DNA of 64,000 nucleotides from positions 15,406 to 79,405 of the forward strand of contig DCUB01000050.1 of the NCBI GenBank assembly GCA_002329365.1. The letters run 5' to 3'. The position numbers and the translations under genes are program-made. A model generated the notes under the pieces. The model was given only the letters and a program-made list of their open reading frames with translations, was not told the origin of the DNA and made no database searches. The DNA comes from Ruminococcaceae bacterium UBA1425. GTDB taxonomy: Bacteria; Bacillota; Clostridia; Oscillospirales; Acutalibacteraceae. This document shows, piece by piece, positions 33,111 through 42,379 of this stretch. Within the stretch, counting starts at the first letter, position 1; the number at the start of each line of letters is the position of its first letter.

Positions 33111-34628
33111 ATGCAGGACGACAATATCGTCATCGCCGATGATAACGAGATGACGGAGGAGCACGAACGCGCCGAGATTAACGAGCAGCGTCAGATAAGA
33201 ATCGAAAAGCTTAAAGCGCTTCGCGAAAACGGCTGCGACCCTTTTACCATAACGCTGGCGGAGCAGTCTGTTACCTGCGCCGAAATTACGGCGGGCTTTG
33301 ACGAGCTTGAAAACAGCGACGTTTCAATCTGCGGGCGGATGATGTCAAGGCGTGATATGGGCAAGGCAAACTTTATAGACATTCGCGACCGCTCCGGGCG
33401 AATGCAGGTATACGTTAGAATCGACGACGTGGGCGAAGATATGTTTGCCGAGTTTAAAAAGTGGGATATAGGCGACATAATAGAGGTTAAGGGCTTTGTG
33501 TTCCGCACGCGCAGGGGCGAGATTTCCGTTCACGCAAAGGAGCTGCGCCTGCTTACAAAATCGCTTCTTCCGCTGCCCGAAAAATATCACGGCTTAAGGG
33601 ATACCGACACGCGCTACCGCCGCAGGTATGTCGACCTCATTATGAATCCCGAGGTCAAGGATGCGTTTATCAAGCGCTCAGCCATTATCAGAGAGATAAG
33701 AAATTACCTCGACGCGCTGGGCTTCATGGAGGTGGAAACCCCCATGCTCGTGCCGAACGCCGGGGGCGCCGCCGCGCGTCCGTTCATAACACATCACAAC
33801 GCGCTCGACGAGGACCTTTATTTAAGGATTTCGCTTGAGCTTTACCATAAAAGGCTGATTGTCGGCGGGCTTGAAAGAGTTTACGAAATCGGCAGGGTGT
33901 TCCGCAACGAGGGCATAGACGTCCGCCACAATCCTGAGTTTACGCTGCTTGAACTGTATCAGGCATACACCGATTTTCACGGAATGATGGACCTTGCCGA
34001 AAACCTTTTCAGGCATCTTGCCGAGAAGATATGCGGCACTTCCGTAATAAAATACGACGGAGAGGAAATAGACCTCTCAAAGCCCTTTGAAAGGCTGACA
34101 ATGACAGAGGCCGTTAAAAAATACTCCGGCGTCGATTTCGGCGCGATAGATTTCGAACAGGCAAAGGCTCTCGCGAAGGAGCGGGGCGTTGAGTTCGAGC
34201 CGCACCACAAAAAGGGCGACCTGTTAAACCTTTTCTTTGAAGAATATGTCGAGGAAAAGCTTGTTCAGCCTACGTTCATCACAGAGCATCCCGTCGAGAT
34301 ATCGCCGCTCGCAAAAAGAAAACCCGCAGACCCCGATTATACTGAGCGCTTCGAGCTTTTCATAACACGTCGCGAAATGGCAAACGCTTTTTCCGAGCTT
34401 AACGACCCGATTGACCAGCGCGTCCGCTTCGAGGCGCAGGAGGCGCTTATAGCGGCAGGCGACGAGGAGGCAAACCACACCGACGAGGACTTCCTCACGG
34501 CGCTTGAATACGGCATGCCTCCCACGGGCGGCATAGGCATCGGAATCGACCGCCTTGTTATGCTTCTGACAGACAGCTATTCAATAAGAGACGTGCTGCT
34601 GTTCCCGACGATGAAGTCGCTCAGCTGA
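33111..34628 (+). CDS. lysS: lysyl-tRNA synthetase, class II
   Basis: Charges tRNA-Lys with lysine. The 505-residue protein has the N-terminal OB-fold anticodon-binding domain (SICGRMMSRRDMGKANFIDIRD) and class II motifs: motif 1 IIREIRNYLDALGFMEVETPML, motif 2 FRNEGIDVRHNPEFTLLELY, motif 3 GIGIGIDRLVMLLT. AAGGGATG precedes the ATG. Its stop overlaps the next gene (TGATG), so the wall-polymer cluster is probably read from the greA-lysS transcript. Confidence 0.97.
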   Translation: MQDDNIVIADDNEMTEEHERAEINEQRQIRIEKLKALRENGCDPFTITLAEQSVTCAEITAGFDELENSDVSICGRMMSRRDMGKANFIDIRDRSGRMQVYVRIDDVGEDMFAEFKKWDIGDIIEVKGFVFRTRRGEISVHAKELRLLTKSLLPLPEKYHGLRDTDTRYRRRYVDLIMNPEVKDAFIKRSAIIREIRNYLDALGFMEVETPMLVPNAGGAAARPFITHHNALDEDLYLRISLELYHKRLIVGGLERVYEIGRVFRNEGIDVRHNPEFTLLELYQAYTDFHGMMDLAENLFRHLAEKICGTSVIKYDGEEIDLSKPFERLTMTEAVKKYSGVDFGAIDFEQAKALAKERGVEFEPHHKKGDLLNLFFEEYVEEKLVQPTFITEHPVEISPLAKRKPADPDYTERFELFITRREMANAFSELNDPIDQRVRFEAQEALIAAGDEEANHTDEDFLTALEYGMPPTGGIGIGIDRLVMLLTDSYSIRDVLLFPTMKSLS

Positions 34629-35317
34629 TGATTTCGGTATGCATGGCCGCCTATCACGGCGAAAAATATATAGAAGAACAAATAGCTTCAATAATGATGC
34701 AGTTGGGGGCGGGCGACGAGCTGATAGTTTCCGACGACGCTCCCGGCGGCGAAACACAGCGCATTGTCGGGCGCCTGTCCGCAGAGGACGGCAGAATTAA
34801 ATATATAAAAGGCGAGGGCAGGGGAGTAGTAAAAAACTTTGAAAACGCCCTCAATAAAGCGTCGGGCGACTACATTTTTTTAAGCGACCAGGACGACGTA
34901 TGGCTGCCCGGCAAGGTTATAAAGGTTATGCGCGTGCTGGAAGGCGGCGCGATGCTTGTTCTGCACGACGCAAGAGTTACCGACGGCGAGCTAAATGAGA
35001 TTTGCGCATCATTTTTCAGCGAGCACGGCAGCAAAACGGGTTTTTTGAGAAATTTTGCATATAATTCATACATGGGCTGCTGTATGGCGTTTCGGCGCGA
35101 GCTTCTTACGAAGGCGCTTCCGTTCCCCGATAACCTGCCTATGCACGACCAGTGGCTCGGGCTTACGGCGGAACGCTTTTATAAAACCGCGCTGCTGAAC
35201 GAAGCGCTTATCCTTTACCGCCGCCACGGCGGGAATGTCACAAGCAAAAAAACAGGATTGGCCAAGAAGCTTTCGTGGCGTGTTTCGCTACTGAAAGCTT
35301 TATTGTCGAAACGCTGA
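34628..35317 (+). CDS. family 2 glycosyltransferase
   Basis: A 229-residue GT-A fold enzyme: ISVCMAAYHGEKYIEEQIAS, VSDD (first Asp pair), FLSDQDDVW (DxD-type metal site) and a C-terminal MHDQWLGLTAE acceptor region. It resembles alpha-L-rhamnosyltransferase/RgpB-like GT2 members. It starts on the lysS stop (TGATG) and opens the polymer cluster. Donor and acceptor are not known. Confidence 0.88.
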   Translation: MISVCMAAYHGEKYIEEQIASIMMQLGAGDELIVSDDAPGGETQRIVGRLSAEDGRIKYIKGEGRGVVKNFENALNKASGDYIFLSDQDDVWLPGKVIKVMRVLEGGAMLVLHDARVTDGELNEICASFFSEHGSKTGFLRNFAYNSYMGCCMAFRRELLTKALPFPDNLPMHDQWLGLTAERFYKTALLNEALILYRRHGGNVTSKKTGLAKKLSWRVSLLKALLSKR

Positions 35318-35381
35318 CATATGAGATTTCATACGATGCAAGAGGCGTTTCGCGGCCGAAAATACGTTGTAGGGGTGTAAA

Positions 35382-36152
35382 ATGGATACTTATACGGTCA
35401 CGGGCTGTATAGTAACGCACAACAATGAGAGTACCATAGAAAAAACGGTAGACTCTCTTTTGTCATATACAAAGGGAGTAGGTTTCAGGCTCTTTATTAC
35501 GGATAACCTTTCCACCGACAATACCGTAGCCTTGCTGAAAGAAAAATTCGGCGGAGTTTCAAACGTTGAAATAATTGAATGTGACGAAAACAACGGGTTC
35601 GGCTCGGGACATAACAGCGTTATCCCGAAGCTTGATTCGAAATATCATGTAATAATAAATCCCGACGTAATAATAGCCGACGACGTTATAACGAAGATGG
35701 CGGAGTTTCTTGACAAAAACGACGATATAGGTCTGCTGTCGCCGAGAATCTGTTTTCCGGGCGGGCGCGACCAGATTCTCGGAAAGCGCGACCCGAAGCT
35801 CAGATATCTTGCCGCAAGCAGGCTGAGAAATGATAATAAGCCCGGCTCCCTTCTCCGCGAATACGCGATGCTCGACCGAGATATGTCAAAGCCGTTCGAC
35901 ATTGAAAACGCGACGGGCTGCTTTATGATGCTCCGTACAGGTCTTTTCAAAAAAATCGGGGGATTCGACGAGCGTTATTTTTTATATTTCGAAGACAGCG
36001 ACCTTACAAGAACCGTGAGGAAATTCAGCAGGGCGGTTTATTATCCTGACGCCGTCGTTTATCATGTCTGGGGCAGAGAAAGCAAAAAAAGCTTAAGGCT
36101 TATGGCGGTTCAGATTAAGTCTATGATTTATTATTTCTGGAAGTGGAAATAA
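35382..36152 (+). CDS. family 2 glycosyltransferase, rhamnosyltransferase-like
   Basis: A 256-residue GT2: VTGCIVTHNNESTIEKTVDS, ITDNLSTDNT, INPDVII (DxD position), ATGCFMMLRTGLFKKIGGFDE and YFLYFEDSDLTRTVR. The 'GGFDExYFLYFEDxDL' block is typical of WbbL/RfbF-type rhamnosyltransferases. AGGGGTG precedes the ATG; the ABC permease starts one base after its stop. It would add a sugar early in polymer assembly on the cytoplasmic face. Confidence 0.9.
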   Translation: MDTYTVTGCIVTHNNESTIEKTVDSLLSYTKGVGFRLFITDNLSTDNTVALLKEKFGGVSNVEIIECDENNGFGSGHNSVIPKLDSKYHVIINPDVIIADDVITKMAEFLDKNDDIGLLSPRICFPGGRDQILGKRDPKLRYLAASRLRNDNKPGSLLREYAMLDRDMSKPFDIENATGCFMMLRTGLFKKIGGFDERYFLYFEDSDLTRTVRKFSRAVYYPDAVVYHVWGRESKKSLRLMAVQIKSMIYYFWKWK

Positions 36153-36153
36153 A

Positions 36154-36957
36154 ATGCTGAAAAATATATGCAAATACCGATATCTTCTGAAAGAAATAGT
36201 CAGAAAAAATATAAAGCTGCAATACAGAAACTCAATTCTGGGAGTTTTCTGGACATTTCTTCAGCCGCTTCTCACAACGCTCGTTTTGGTGCTTGTCTTT
36301 TCACGGATATTCGGCAAGGATTCGTCGGCTGTTCTAAACTATCCCGTTTACCTGCTTTGCGGGCGTCTTATATATGAGTTCTACACACAGTCCACAAAGC
36401 GGGCGATGCGCTCCATAGTTCAAAGCGCCTCCGTCATAAAAAAGGTCTATATACCGAAATATATTTATCCGCTTTCAAACGTAATATCCACCTTTACGAC
36501 TTTTTTGATTTCGCTTTCCGTGCTCGTTGTTTTTATCGCGTACTTTCAGCTTTTTTCCGACAGCCCCGTAAACCTTACAGGCTACGCGTTTTTGGCGTTT
36601 GTACCTATTATAATACTGTTTCTCCTTTGCGTCGGCGTCGGTCTGATTCTTTCTGTGCTCGAAGTTTTTTTTAAGGACGTCGAGTATCTTTACGACGTGT
36701 TCTGCATGCTGATATTTTACTTCACGCCGATTTTCTACAATGTAAAGCAGCTAAAGCTTGACAACACGCTTGTCCTCAGGACGATGATGGCAAACCCTCT
36801 TTATTCGATAGTTTCGATGTTCCGAAGCTGCGTGCTGTTCGGAGAGATGTGGAACTGGAGCTGGTTCTGGTATTCGCTGGCGTTCAGCGTTATATGCATA
36901 ATTACAGGCTCTGTCGTGTTTTGGAGATACCAGGATAAATTTATTTTACACATTTGA
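36154..36957 (+). CDS. polysaccharide/teichoic acid ABC exporter, permease (TagG/Wzm type)
   Basis: A 267-residue, six-TM ABC-2 permease. The N-terminal interfacial helix IVRKNIKLQYRNSILGVFWTFLQPL is diagnostic for Wzm/TagG permeases, which move lipid-linked polymers across the membrane. It pairs with the ATPase 30 bases downstream. The gene starts two bases after the preceding stop codon region (TAAAATG). Confidence 0.92.
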   Translation: MLKNICKYRYLLKEIVRKNIKLQYRNSILGVFWTFLQPLLTTLVLVLVFSRIFGKDSSAVLNYPVYLLCGRLIYEFYTQSTKRAMRSIVQSASVIKKVYIPKYIYPLSNVISTFTTFLISLSVLVVFIAYFQLFSDSPVNLTGYAFLAFVPIIILFLLCVGVGLILSVLEVFFKDVEYLYDVFCMLIFYFTPIFYNVKQLKLDNTLVLRTMMANPLYSIVSMFRSCVLFGEMWNWSWFWYSLAFSVICIITGSVVFWRYQDKFILHI

Positions 36958-36987
36958 TTTTGAGTGCGAATAAAGGAATGTAAACGC

Positions 36988-37743
36988 ATGGATAATAATC
37001 TTGCACCGGCAGTTAAGGTAGACAACGTCAGCGTCCTTTTCAACCTCAACAAGGAAAAGATAGATAACCTGAAGGAATACTTTATAAAGCTTGTAACGCG
37101 TAAACTCCATTACAACGAGTTCTGGGCGCTTCAGGATGTGTCCTTTGAGGTTATGCCCGGCGAGCGTATAGGAATCCTCGGTTTTAACGGCGCGGGAAAA
37201 AGCACGCTGTTAAAGGTTGTAGCGGGCGTTCTCAAGCCGACAAAGGGCAGTGTACACGTTGATGGCGTAATTGCGCCGCTCCTTGAGCTTGGAGCGGGAT
37301 TTGACATGAATTATTCGGGCAGGGAAAACATATTCCTTTACGGAGCCACTATGGGCTATTCAAGGAAATTCATCGAAACAAAATACGACGAGATACTTAG
37401 CTTCTGCGAGCTTGAGGAGTTTATAGACGTTCCCGTCAAAAACTATTCGTCGGGAATGAGGGCAAGGCTTGGCTTTGCAATAGCCACGGCTGTCGAGCCG
37501 GAGATTCTTATACTTGACGAGGTGCTTTCGGTAGGCGACGCGAAATTCAGAAAAAAGAGCGAGGCAAAAATACAGTCAATGTTTGATAAGGGCGTGACGG
37601 TGCTTTTTGTATCACACAACACCGACCAGGTGCGCGCTTTATGCAACACCGCTATTCTCCTTGAAAAGGGCAGGGTAACCGCCTCGGGCACCGCCGCGGA
37701 GGTCTGCGCAATATACGACGAAAAGGTCAACAAAAAGAGGTAA
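36988..37743 (+). CDS. polysaccharide/teichoic acid ABC exporter, ATPase (TagH/Wzt type)
   Basis: A 251-residue ATPase: Walker A GFNGAGKST, the Wzt/TagH-specific IAPLLELGAGFDMNYSGREN loop, signature YSSGMRARLGFA, Walker B LILDEVLSVGD, H-loop SHN. There is no C-terminal carbohydrate-binding extension, so it is TagH-minimal/Wzt-short. I chose ATG 36988 after AAAGGA; the frame opens at GTG 36964. It energises the permease just upstream. Confidence 0.92.
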   Translation: MDNNLAPAVKVDNVSVLFNLNKEKIDNLKEYFIKLVTRKLHYNEFWALQDVSFEVMPGERIGILGFNGAGKSTLLKVVAGVLKPTKGSVHVDGVIAPLLELGAGFDMNYSGRENIFLYGATMGYSRKFIETKYDEILSFCELEEFIDVPVKNYSSGMRARLGFAIATAVEPEILILDEVLSVGDAKFRKKSEAKIQSMFDKGVTVLFVSHNTDQVRALCNTAILLEKGRVTASGTAAEVCAIYDEKVNKKR

Positions 37744-37748
37744 CGCAA

Positions 37749-38453
37749 ATGATATTCGGGGCTGTTCTGGCGGGCGGTTCCGGCACGAGAATGGGAGGCG
37801 GCGAAAAACCGAAGCAGTATCTCAATCTCGGCGGAAAGCCTGTAATAATCCATACAATCGAAAGATTTTGCGAGTTGCCCGAATTTGAAAAAATTCTTGT
37901 GCTCTGTCCGCAGAATCTGATAGATTATACAAAGGAAATAATCTCAGCACATCTGAGCGACGTTCGAGTTGATGTTATCGGCGGGGGCCTGACAAGAAAC
38001 GAAACGCTGTTAAAGGCTCTCGAATACATCGAGGAAAACTACGGCATAAACGACGACGACATTATTCTGACGCACGACGCCGTCAGGCCGTTTGTCACCC
38101 GCAGGATAATAGAAGAAAACATTAAATATACATTTGAATACGGCGCCTGCGACACCGCCGTTCCGGCAACCGATACTATCGTCGAAAGCGACGGCGGGCT
38201 GTTTATTGATACTATACCTGAACGAAAAAGCATGTTTCAGGGGCAGACGCCGCAGAGCTTCAACGTAAAAAAGCTTGCACAGACTGTCCGCTCGCTCACG
38301 CCGGAGGAGGAGGCAACGCTTACGGACGCCTGCAAGATTTTCACCATTAAGGGCCTGCCCGTGTACATTGTCCGCGGCGAGGTGACAAATATAAAAATAA
38401 CATATCCGTTCGACCTCAAGGTTGCGGAAACTCTCCTGAACGAAAGGGATTGA
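37749..38453 (+). CDS. IspD/TarI family cytidylyltransferase
   Basis: A 234-residue nucleotidyltransferase that makes a CDP-activated alcohol. Motifs: LAGGSGTRMGGGEKPKQYL (CTP-binding loop), THDAVRPFV, ATDTIVES, QGQTPQSF. IspD (methylerythritol phosphate, isoprenoid synthesis) and TarI (ribitol phosphate, wall teichoic acid) share these. Location within a polymer cluster, between the exporter ATPase and CDP-glycerol transferase-type genes, favours TarI-like supply of CDP-ribitol, but no TarJ reductase is seen, so IspD stays possible. Confidence 0.85.
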   Translation: MIFGAVLAGGSGTRMGGGEKPKQYLNLGGKPVIIHTIERFCELPEFEKILVLCPQNLIDYTKEIISAHLSDVRVDVIGGGLTRNETLLKALEYIEENYGINDDDIILTHDAVRPFVTRRIIEENIKYTFEYGACDTAVPATDTIVESDGGLFIDTIPERKSMFQGQTPQSFNVKKLAQTVRSLTPEEEATLTDACKIFTIKGLPVYIVRGEVTNIKITYPFDLKVAETLLNERD

Positions 38454-39793
38454 TGGAGTTGCCGAAGGTGTCGGTTGTTGTTCCCGCATATAACGCCGAA
38501 AAATATATCGCCGAAGCGCTTGACAGCCTTAAGGCTCAGACGCTCGGCGATTTTGAAGCGATAATCGTCAACGACGGTTCGACGGATTTCACCCAAACGA
38601 TAATAGACGGCTTCTGCTCGGCAGACAGCCGCTTTGTTTCGATTGTTCAGCCGAATTCCGGCGTTTCCGCTGCGAGGAACAAGGCGCTTGAACGCGCGAA
38701 GGGCAAATATGTGGCGTTTCTCGACAGCGACGACGTTTTTACAAAAGATTCGCTCCGCGCGTTTTATGAAGCGCTTGAGGAAACGGGAGCCGACATGGCT
38801 GTCTGCCGTCTTAAAAGCTTCGGCGCCGGGGTAGAAAAATACAACCCGTACGCCGATTTGCTTGCTAACAAAAAGGATATCGGCGCATTCGATTTCGATT
38901 TGATATGGAACTATCTTATCGGAAACAAGTGCTTCCGCCGCGAAAGTTTAGAAAAATCCGGTGTAAGGTTTCCGCCGCTTCGGTACTCTGAGGACGGAGT
39001 TTTTATATACAGCGTCGTGCTGCCGTCGGGAAGAGCCACCGGCGTTTCCGGCGCGTGCTACAAATACCGCCGACGGGGCGCAGACGACGCTTCCGTTACG
39101 CAGACAGTAAACGAAAAGCTTGTGCGCGACTTTACGTCGGCGATGAATATGATATATAAAATGGCCGAAAGCGCCGTATCGCAGGCGCCGCCCGACGTTT
39201 CGGCTGAGGATTTTCTACAAGAGCTTATTTACAAGTCTGATTTTGCACTTATCACCCAGTTTTACAGGCTTTTCTGGCAGGCGGACGACAACACCTTAAA
39301 GTTAATCGGCGACGAGCACAAACGGCTTCAGGGCATGATGAGGGAAGATATAAAAAAGAAGGCCGACATGCAGTGGGCGGATATCGGCGAACCCGTTTTC
39401 AGCCGTCGGGAGCTTGCTTTGTGCCCGTTAATATCGGTAATCATAAGCGACCTTACGGGCGACGCGCTGAAAACGACGGCAGAGTCCGTTTTTTTACAGT
39501 CAATGCCGCGCTTTGAGATAATAATAAGCAAAAGCGAGGCGGACTGCGGAGCAATACCGAAAAAATGGCTCGGCTGCGAAAACGTAGTCGTGTTGTCCGA
39601 CGAAGGTTTTATAAAAGCCGCAAAGAAAGCGGCGCGCTCCGAAAAAGTGATTGTATTTAAAAAAGAATACAGATTAGACGCAAGGCTGTTCAAATTTGTG
39701 CAAAACCTCGGTCTGCCGGAAGCAATAAAAAACCGCTTTTTCGGACTTTTAGTCAGAGCGTCACAAAAAGCGGCGGAACTTAAAAAGATATGA
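38453..39793 (+). CDS. family 2 glycosyltransferase with long C-terminal region
   Basis: A 446-residue protein. The N-terminal GT2 domain (about 1-230) is canonical: VVPAYNAEKYIAEALDSLKAQ, IVNDGSTD, GVSAARNKAL, FLDSDD (DxD), YSEDGVF. The C-terminal ~200 residues are helical, then contain a second short alpha/beta stretch (SRRELALCPLISVIISDLTG...RFEIIISKSE) that looks like a decayed second GT2 half. TGATG overlap with the cytidylyltransferase and ATGA overlap with the next gene show tight translational coupling. Confidence 0.87.
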   Translation: MELPKVSVVVPAYNAEKYIAEALDSLKAQTLGDFEAIIVNDGSTDFTQTIIDGFCSADSRFVSIVQPNSGVSAARNKALERAKGKYVAFLDSDDVFTKDSLRAFYEALEETGADMAVCRLKSFGAGVEKYNPYADLLANKKDIGAFDFDLIWNYLIGNKCFRRESLEKSGVRFPPLRYSEDGVFIYSVVLPSGRATGVSGACYKYRRRGADDASVTQTVNEKLVRDFTSAMNMIYKMAESAVSQAPPDVSAEDFLQELIYKSDFALITQFYRLFWQADDNTLKLIGDEHKRLQGMMREDIKKKADMQWADIGEPVFSRRELALCPLISVIISDLTGDALKTTAESVFLQSMPRFEIIISKSEADCGAIPKKWLGCENVVVLSDEGFIKAAKKAARSEKVIVFKKEYRLDARLFKFVQNLGLPEAIKNRFFGLLVRASQKAAELKKI

Positions 39794-40941
39794 AAAAGAA
39801 AGCATATAAAATTTACGCGGCAATGTTCAACTTGTATTCCCTCCTGCCAATAAAGCGCGGAAGGGTTGCTCTTTTGTCTCCCCATATGGCAAAATTCACC
39901 GACTCTCTCGGCGAAATCGAAAAAGAGCTGAAAAGCAGGGGAGGATACGATATTTTAAGAATATCGGGCACGGACATAAAGCCTGTAAAGTCAAAATACT
40001 TTACAGAAAATGTATGTAATCTGTTTCGTATGCTCCTGTTCTTCACAAGAAAGGCGCGCCTGCTCGCAACCTCCGAATACATCTTTTTGAACGATAATTT
40101 TATGCCGATGTGCGACCTTCGCTTCAATAAAAAGACGGTTATAACGCAGCTGTGGCATGCGGAGGGGGCCTTTAAAAAATTCGGGCTTAACCTTGACCTT
40201 CCCCAAGATATACGCGACAGGGTTCAAAAGGGCAACAACAGGTTGAATTATGTCATATGCACGTCAGAAAAAATCGTTCCTATATATGCCGGCGCGTTCG
40301 GCGTTCCCGAAAAAAAGGTGCTGCCGCTCGGTTCCCCCCGTGCCGACCGCTACATAAGTGACAGCGGTGCTTTATTAGACGCCGCCGGCTTCGCGAAAAA
40401 ACATTCCTTAGACCACAGTAAAGGCATAATACTTTACGCTCCTACCTTCCGCGACAATGACGAGGACAACCGCCGCTTGTTGGATAGCTTTGATTTTGAA
40501 AAGTTCAACAGCCGTTTCGGCGACAGGTACACGCTTATTCTAAGGCTTCATCCGCAAATCAACAGCGGCGTGAAGGTGCCGCCGGGCGTTGTCGATATGA
40601 CAAGGCTTGACGACGCCGGCGAGCTTATACGGGCAGCCGACATCCTTATTACGGACTATTCTTCAATTTGTATGGACTTTGCCCTGCTTAATAAGCCGTG
40701 TGTTTTCTATGCCTTTGACCTTGAAAGCTATAACAGCGACAGAAGCTTTTATTTCGAATACAAAGATTATGTCCCCGGGCCTGTTGCGACAACCTTCGAC
40801 GAGCTTCTGGACGCCGTCGGCTCCGCGCAGGCGAACGGGGACAAGCAAAAAAGGTTTTTGGAAATCAACTTCGGCGTAACCGACGGCAACTCCGCCAAAA
40901 GGATTGTCGACGCCGTTACCGCCCGTTTAAGTAATCCCTGA
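39790..40941 (+). CDS. CDP-glycerol glycerophosphotransferase family protein
   Basis: A 383-residue TagB/TagF/TarL-type enzyme (PF04464), which adds glycerol- or ribitol-phosphate to a polymer on the inner membrane face. The family sequence reads TQLWHAEGAFKKFGL, YAPTFRDNDED, LRLHPQ, DILITDYSSICMDFALLNKP and FYFEYKDYVPGP. Length fits the single-domain forms. It ends by overlapping, tail to tail, 26 bases of a paralogue on the other strand (stop at 40916). Confidence 0.92.
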   Translation: MKKKAYKIYAAMFNLYSLLPIKRGRVALLSPHMAKFTDSLGEIEKELKSRGGYDILRISGTDIKPVKSKYFTENVCNLFRMLLFFTRKARLLATSEYIFLNDNFMPMCDLRFNKKTVITQLWHAEGAFKKFGLNLDLPQDIRDRVQKGNNRLNYVICTSEKIVPIYAGAFGVPEKKVLPLGSPRADRYISDSGALLDAAGFAKKHSLDHSKGIILYAPTFRDNDEDNRRLLDSFDFEKFNSRFGDRYTLILRLHPQINSGVKVPPGVVDMTRLDDAGELIRAADILITDYSSICMDFALLNKPCVFYAFDLESYNSDRSFYFEYKDYVPGPVATTFDELLDAVGSAQANGDKQKRFLEINFGVTDGNSAKRIVDAVTARLSNP

Positions 40942-42004
40942 TAAGTGAAACAACGCGCTTCGTACTGCTTCCGTCGCAGGCTCCCATGTGGTCGCGGCGG
41001 AAATTTTTCATTTTTTCGGACGGCGGATTCTCAAGAGTACGTCTTATGGCTTCAACAAGCAGCTCGCCCCGCGTTAACGTATCGCCGGGCAGTTCGCGGG
41101 GGAAGCTGAAATAAAAATCGCGCTCGTAGGTGTTTAAATCGGGGCAGTAAAAAACAGGCGGTATGTCGAGCAGCAGAGCGTCAAGCACCACCGATGAATA
41201 ATCGGTTATCAGTACGTCGGCGGCGCACAAAAGAGTGTTCATGGACTCCGCGCTTAAATCAACAATGTGTGCGTATGAGCCGACAAAAAACGGATTTTTC
41301 ATAACGGGATGGCGGTGAACGACGAGTGTCTCGTCGTCGCGCAACGAATTTTCGATTGCGTCCCAGTCAAGCAGCGGGTCGAAATCAATCCTTTTTCCGT
41401 CCTTTTCACGGAAGGTGGGGCAATAGACATAAAGTCTCCTGCCCGTAAGCCCGGGAAACCGTTTATAAAAATCGGCGCGTGCTTTTTCCTTTTTTTCGGC
41501 CGACAGAAGCATATCGGTTCTGGGAAGCCCGAGAGGCAAAATACGGTCGATTTCTAAGCCCATTGCGGAAGAAAAGCAGGCGCGGCTGCCTTCGGAGCTG
41601 ACAATAACGGCGTCGTACTGCGAGTGCGTCGCTCTTTCCTCCTCGGGAGTAAGGCTCGACGGCGCGTCGAGCCCGAATTTTTTCATATATCCGCCCGCGT
41701 GCCATATTTGAATAAGCTTCTGGCGCGGCCGCAGACGGACGGTGCGCAGGTAACGGATATAGTCGTCCGTTACGATGACCTTGCTTGTCAAAAGCAGATA
41801 ATACTGCAAAAGCTTTTTAGCCTCGGTGTGCGGCAGCCTTTGCGCGAATATCAGCTTTTTTTCGTCAAGCGCGCCATAAACGCTTTCGGCATTGTCAAGC
41901 AGCCTGCCGTCGGCGCGCACGGTATAAAACAAAACCCTGCGGCGCAGCGGCAGATAACGGAAGGACGAACGAACGGCACGTCCGGCGGCTTTTACAAATT
42001 TCAA
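40916..42004 (-). CDS. CDP-glycerol glycerophosphotransferase family protein (paralogue)
   Basis: A 362-residue paralogue of the gene it converges on: IQIWHAGGYMKKFGLD, YCPTFREKDGK, VVHRHPVM, DVLITDYSSVVLDALLLDIPP, FYFSFPRELPGD. Basic N-terminus typical of membrane association. I chose TTG 42004, six bases after AGGGG; the GTG 42013 runs into that site. A promoter-like TATAAA stands near 42037-42042 and an ATTTTC-c-GAAAAT palindrome at 42045-42057. It would add polyol phosphate to the same or a related polymer, under separate control. Confidence 0.9.
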   Translation of the reverse strand: MKFVKAAGRAVRSSFRYLPLRRRVLFYTVRADGRLLDNAESVYGALDEKKLIFAQRLPHTEAKKLLQYYLLLTSKVIVTDDYIRYLRTVRLRPRQKLIQIWHAGGYMKKFGLDAPSSLTPEEERATHSQYDAVIVSSEGSRACFSSAMGLEIDRILPLGLPRTDMLLSAEKKEKARADFYKRFPGLTGRRLYVYCPTFREKDGKRIDFDPLLDWDAIENSLRDDETLVVHRHPVMKNPFFVGSYAHIVDLSAESMNTLLCAADVLITDYSSVVLDALLLDIPPVFYCPDLNTYERDFYFSFPRELPGDTLTRGELLVEAIRRTLENPPSEKMKNFRRDHMGACDGSSTKRVVSLIRDYLNGR

Positions 42005-42099
42005 CGGCGGCACCCCTTAATACTCATTGCATATATTTTATACCATTTTCCGAAAATATGCAATATAATTGAGGAGTGCCGCCATATACTTTGATTTAA

Positions 42100-42357
42100 T
42101 CAGTCGTCGTCTTTTTTTGAAAGCTGCTTTACAATCTGGTCGCCGTAAACTGTAACGCCGGTTATAAGGATTCCCTGAATTACCGATTCCGCGGACGCGC
42201 CTAAAATCGCGATCGCCCCGCCGATGCCGAACACCAACAGAATCAGAGGTATGTATTTGTCGGGTATTCTTTCGATGCCCTTGATAATAGCGCCGATTAT
42301 GTACAGCGCTGGAATCAGGATAAACGCGTTTTCCACAACATAGTTTATTGCTTTCAT
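42100..42357 (-). CDS. phage-type holin (Phage_holin_5_2/BhlA-UviB-like)
   Basis: An 85-residue protein with two or three hydrophobic helices (about residues 8-27, 38-58, 60-75). The sequence VIQGILITGVTVYGDQIVKQ near the C-terminus is the mark of the small Clostridial holin family. Holins open the membrane to let lytic enzymes or large proteins out. ATG 42357 follows AAAGGAA. It is the last gene of the leftward cassette controlled from the LexA box at 43626. No amidase or other endolysin with a catalytic domain is encoded here. Confidence 0.85.
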   Translation of the reverse strand: MKAINYVVENAFILIPALYIIGAIIKGIERIPDKYIPLILLVFGIGGAIAILGASAESVIQGILITGVTVYGDQIVKQLSKKDDD

Positions 42358-42379
42358 GTTATCATTTCCTTTCTTGATA

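Noticed and set aside
37749..38453. Confident call of ispD
   Set aside because: Motifs are shared with TarI and the neighbourhood is a wall-polymer cluster; the substrate cannot be decided from sequence.
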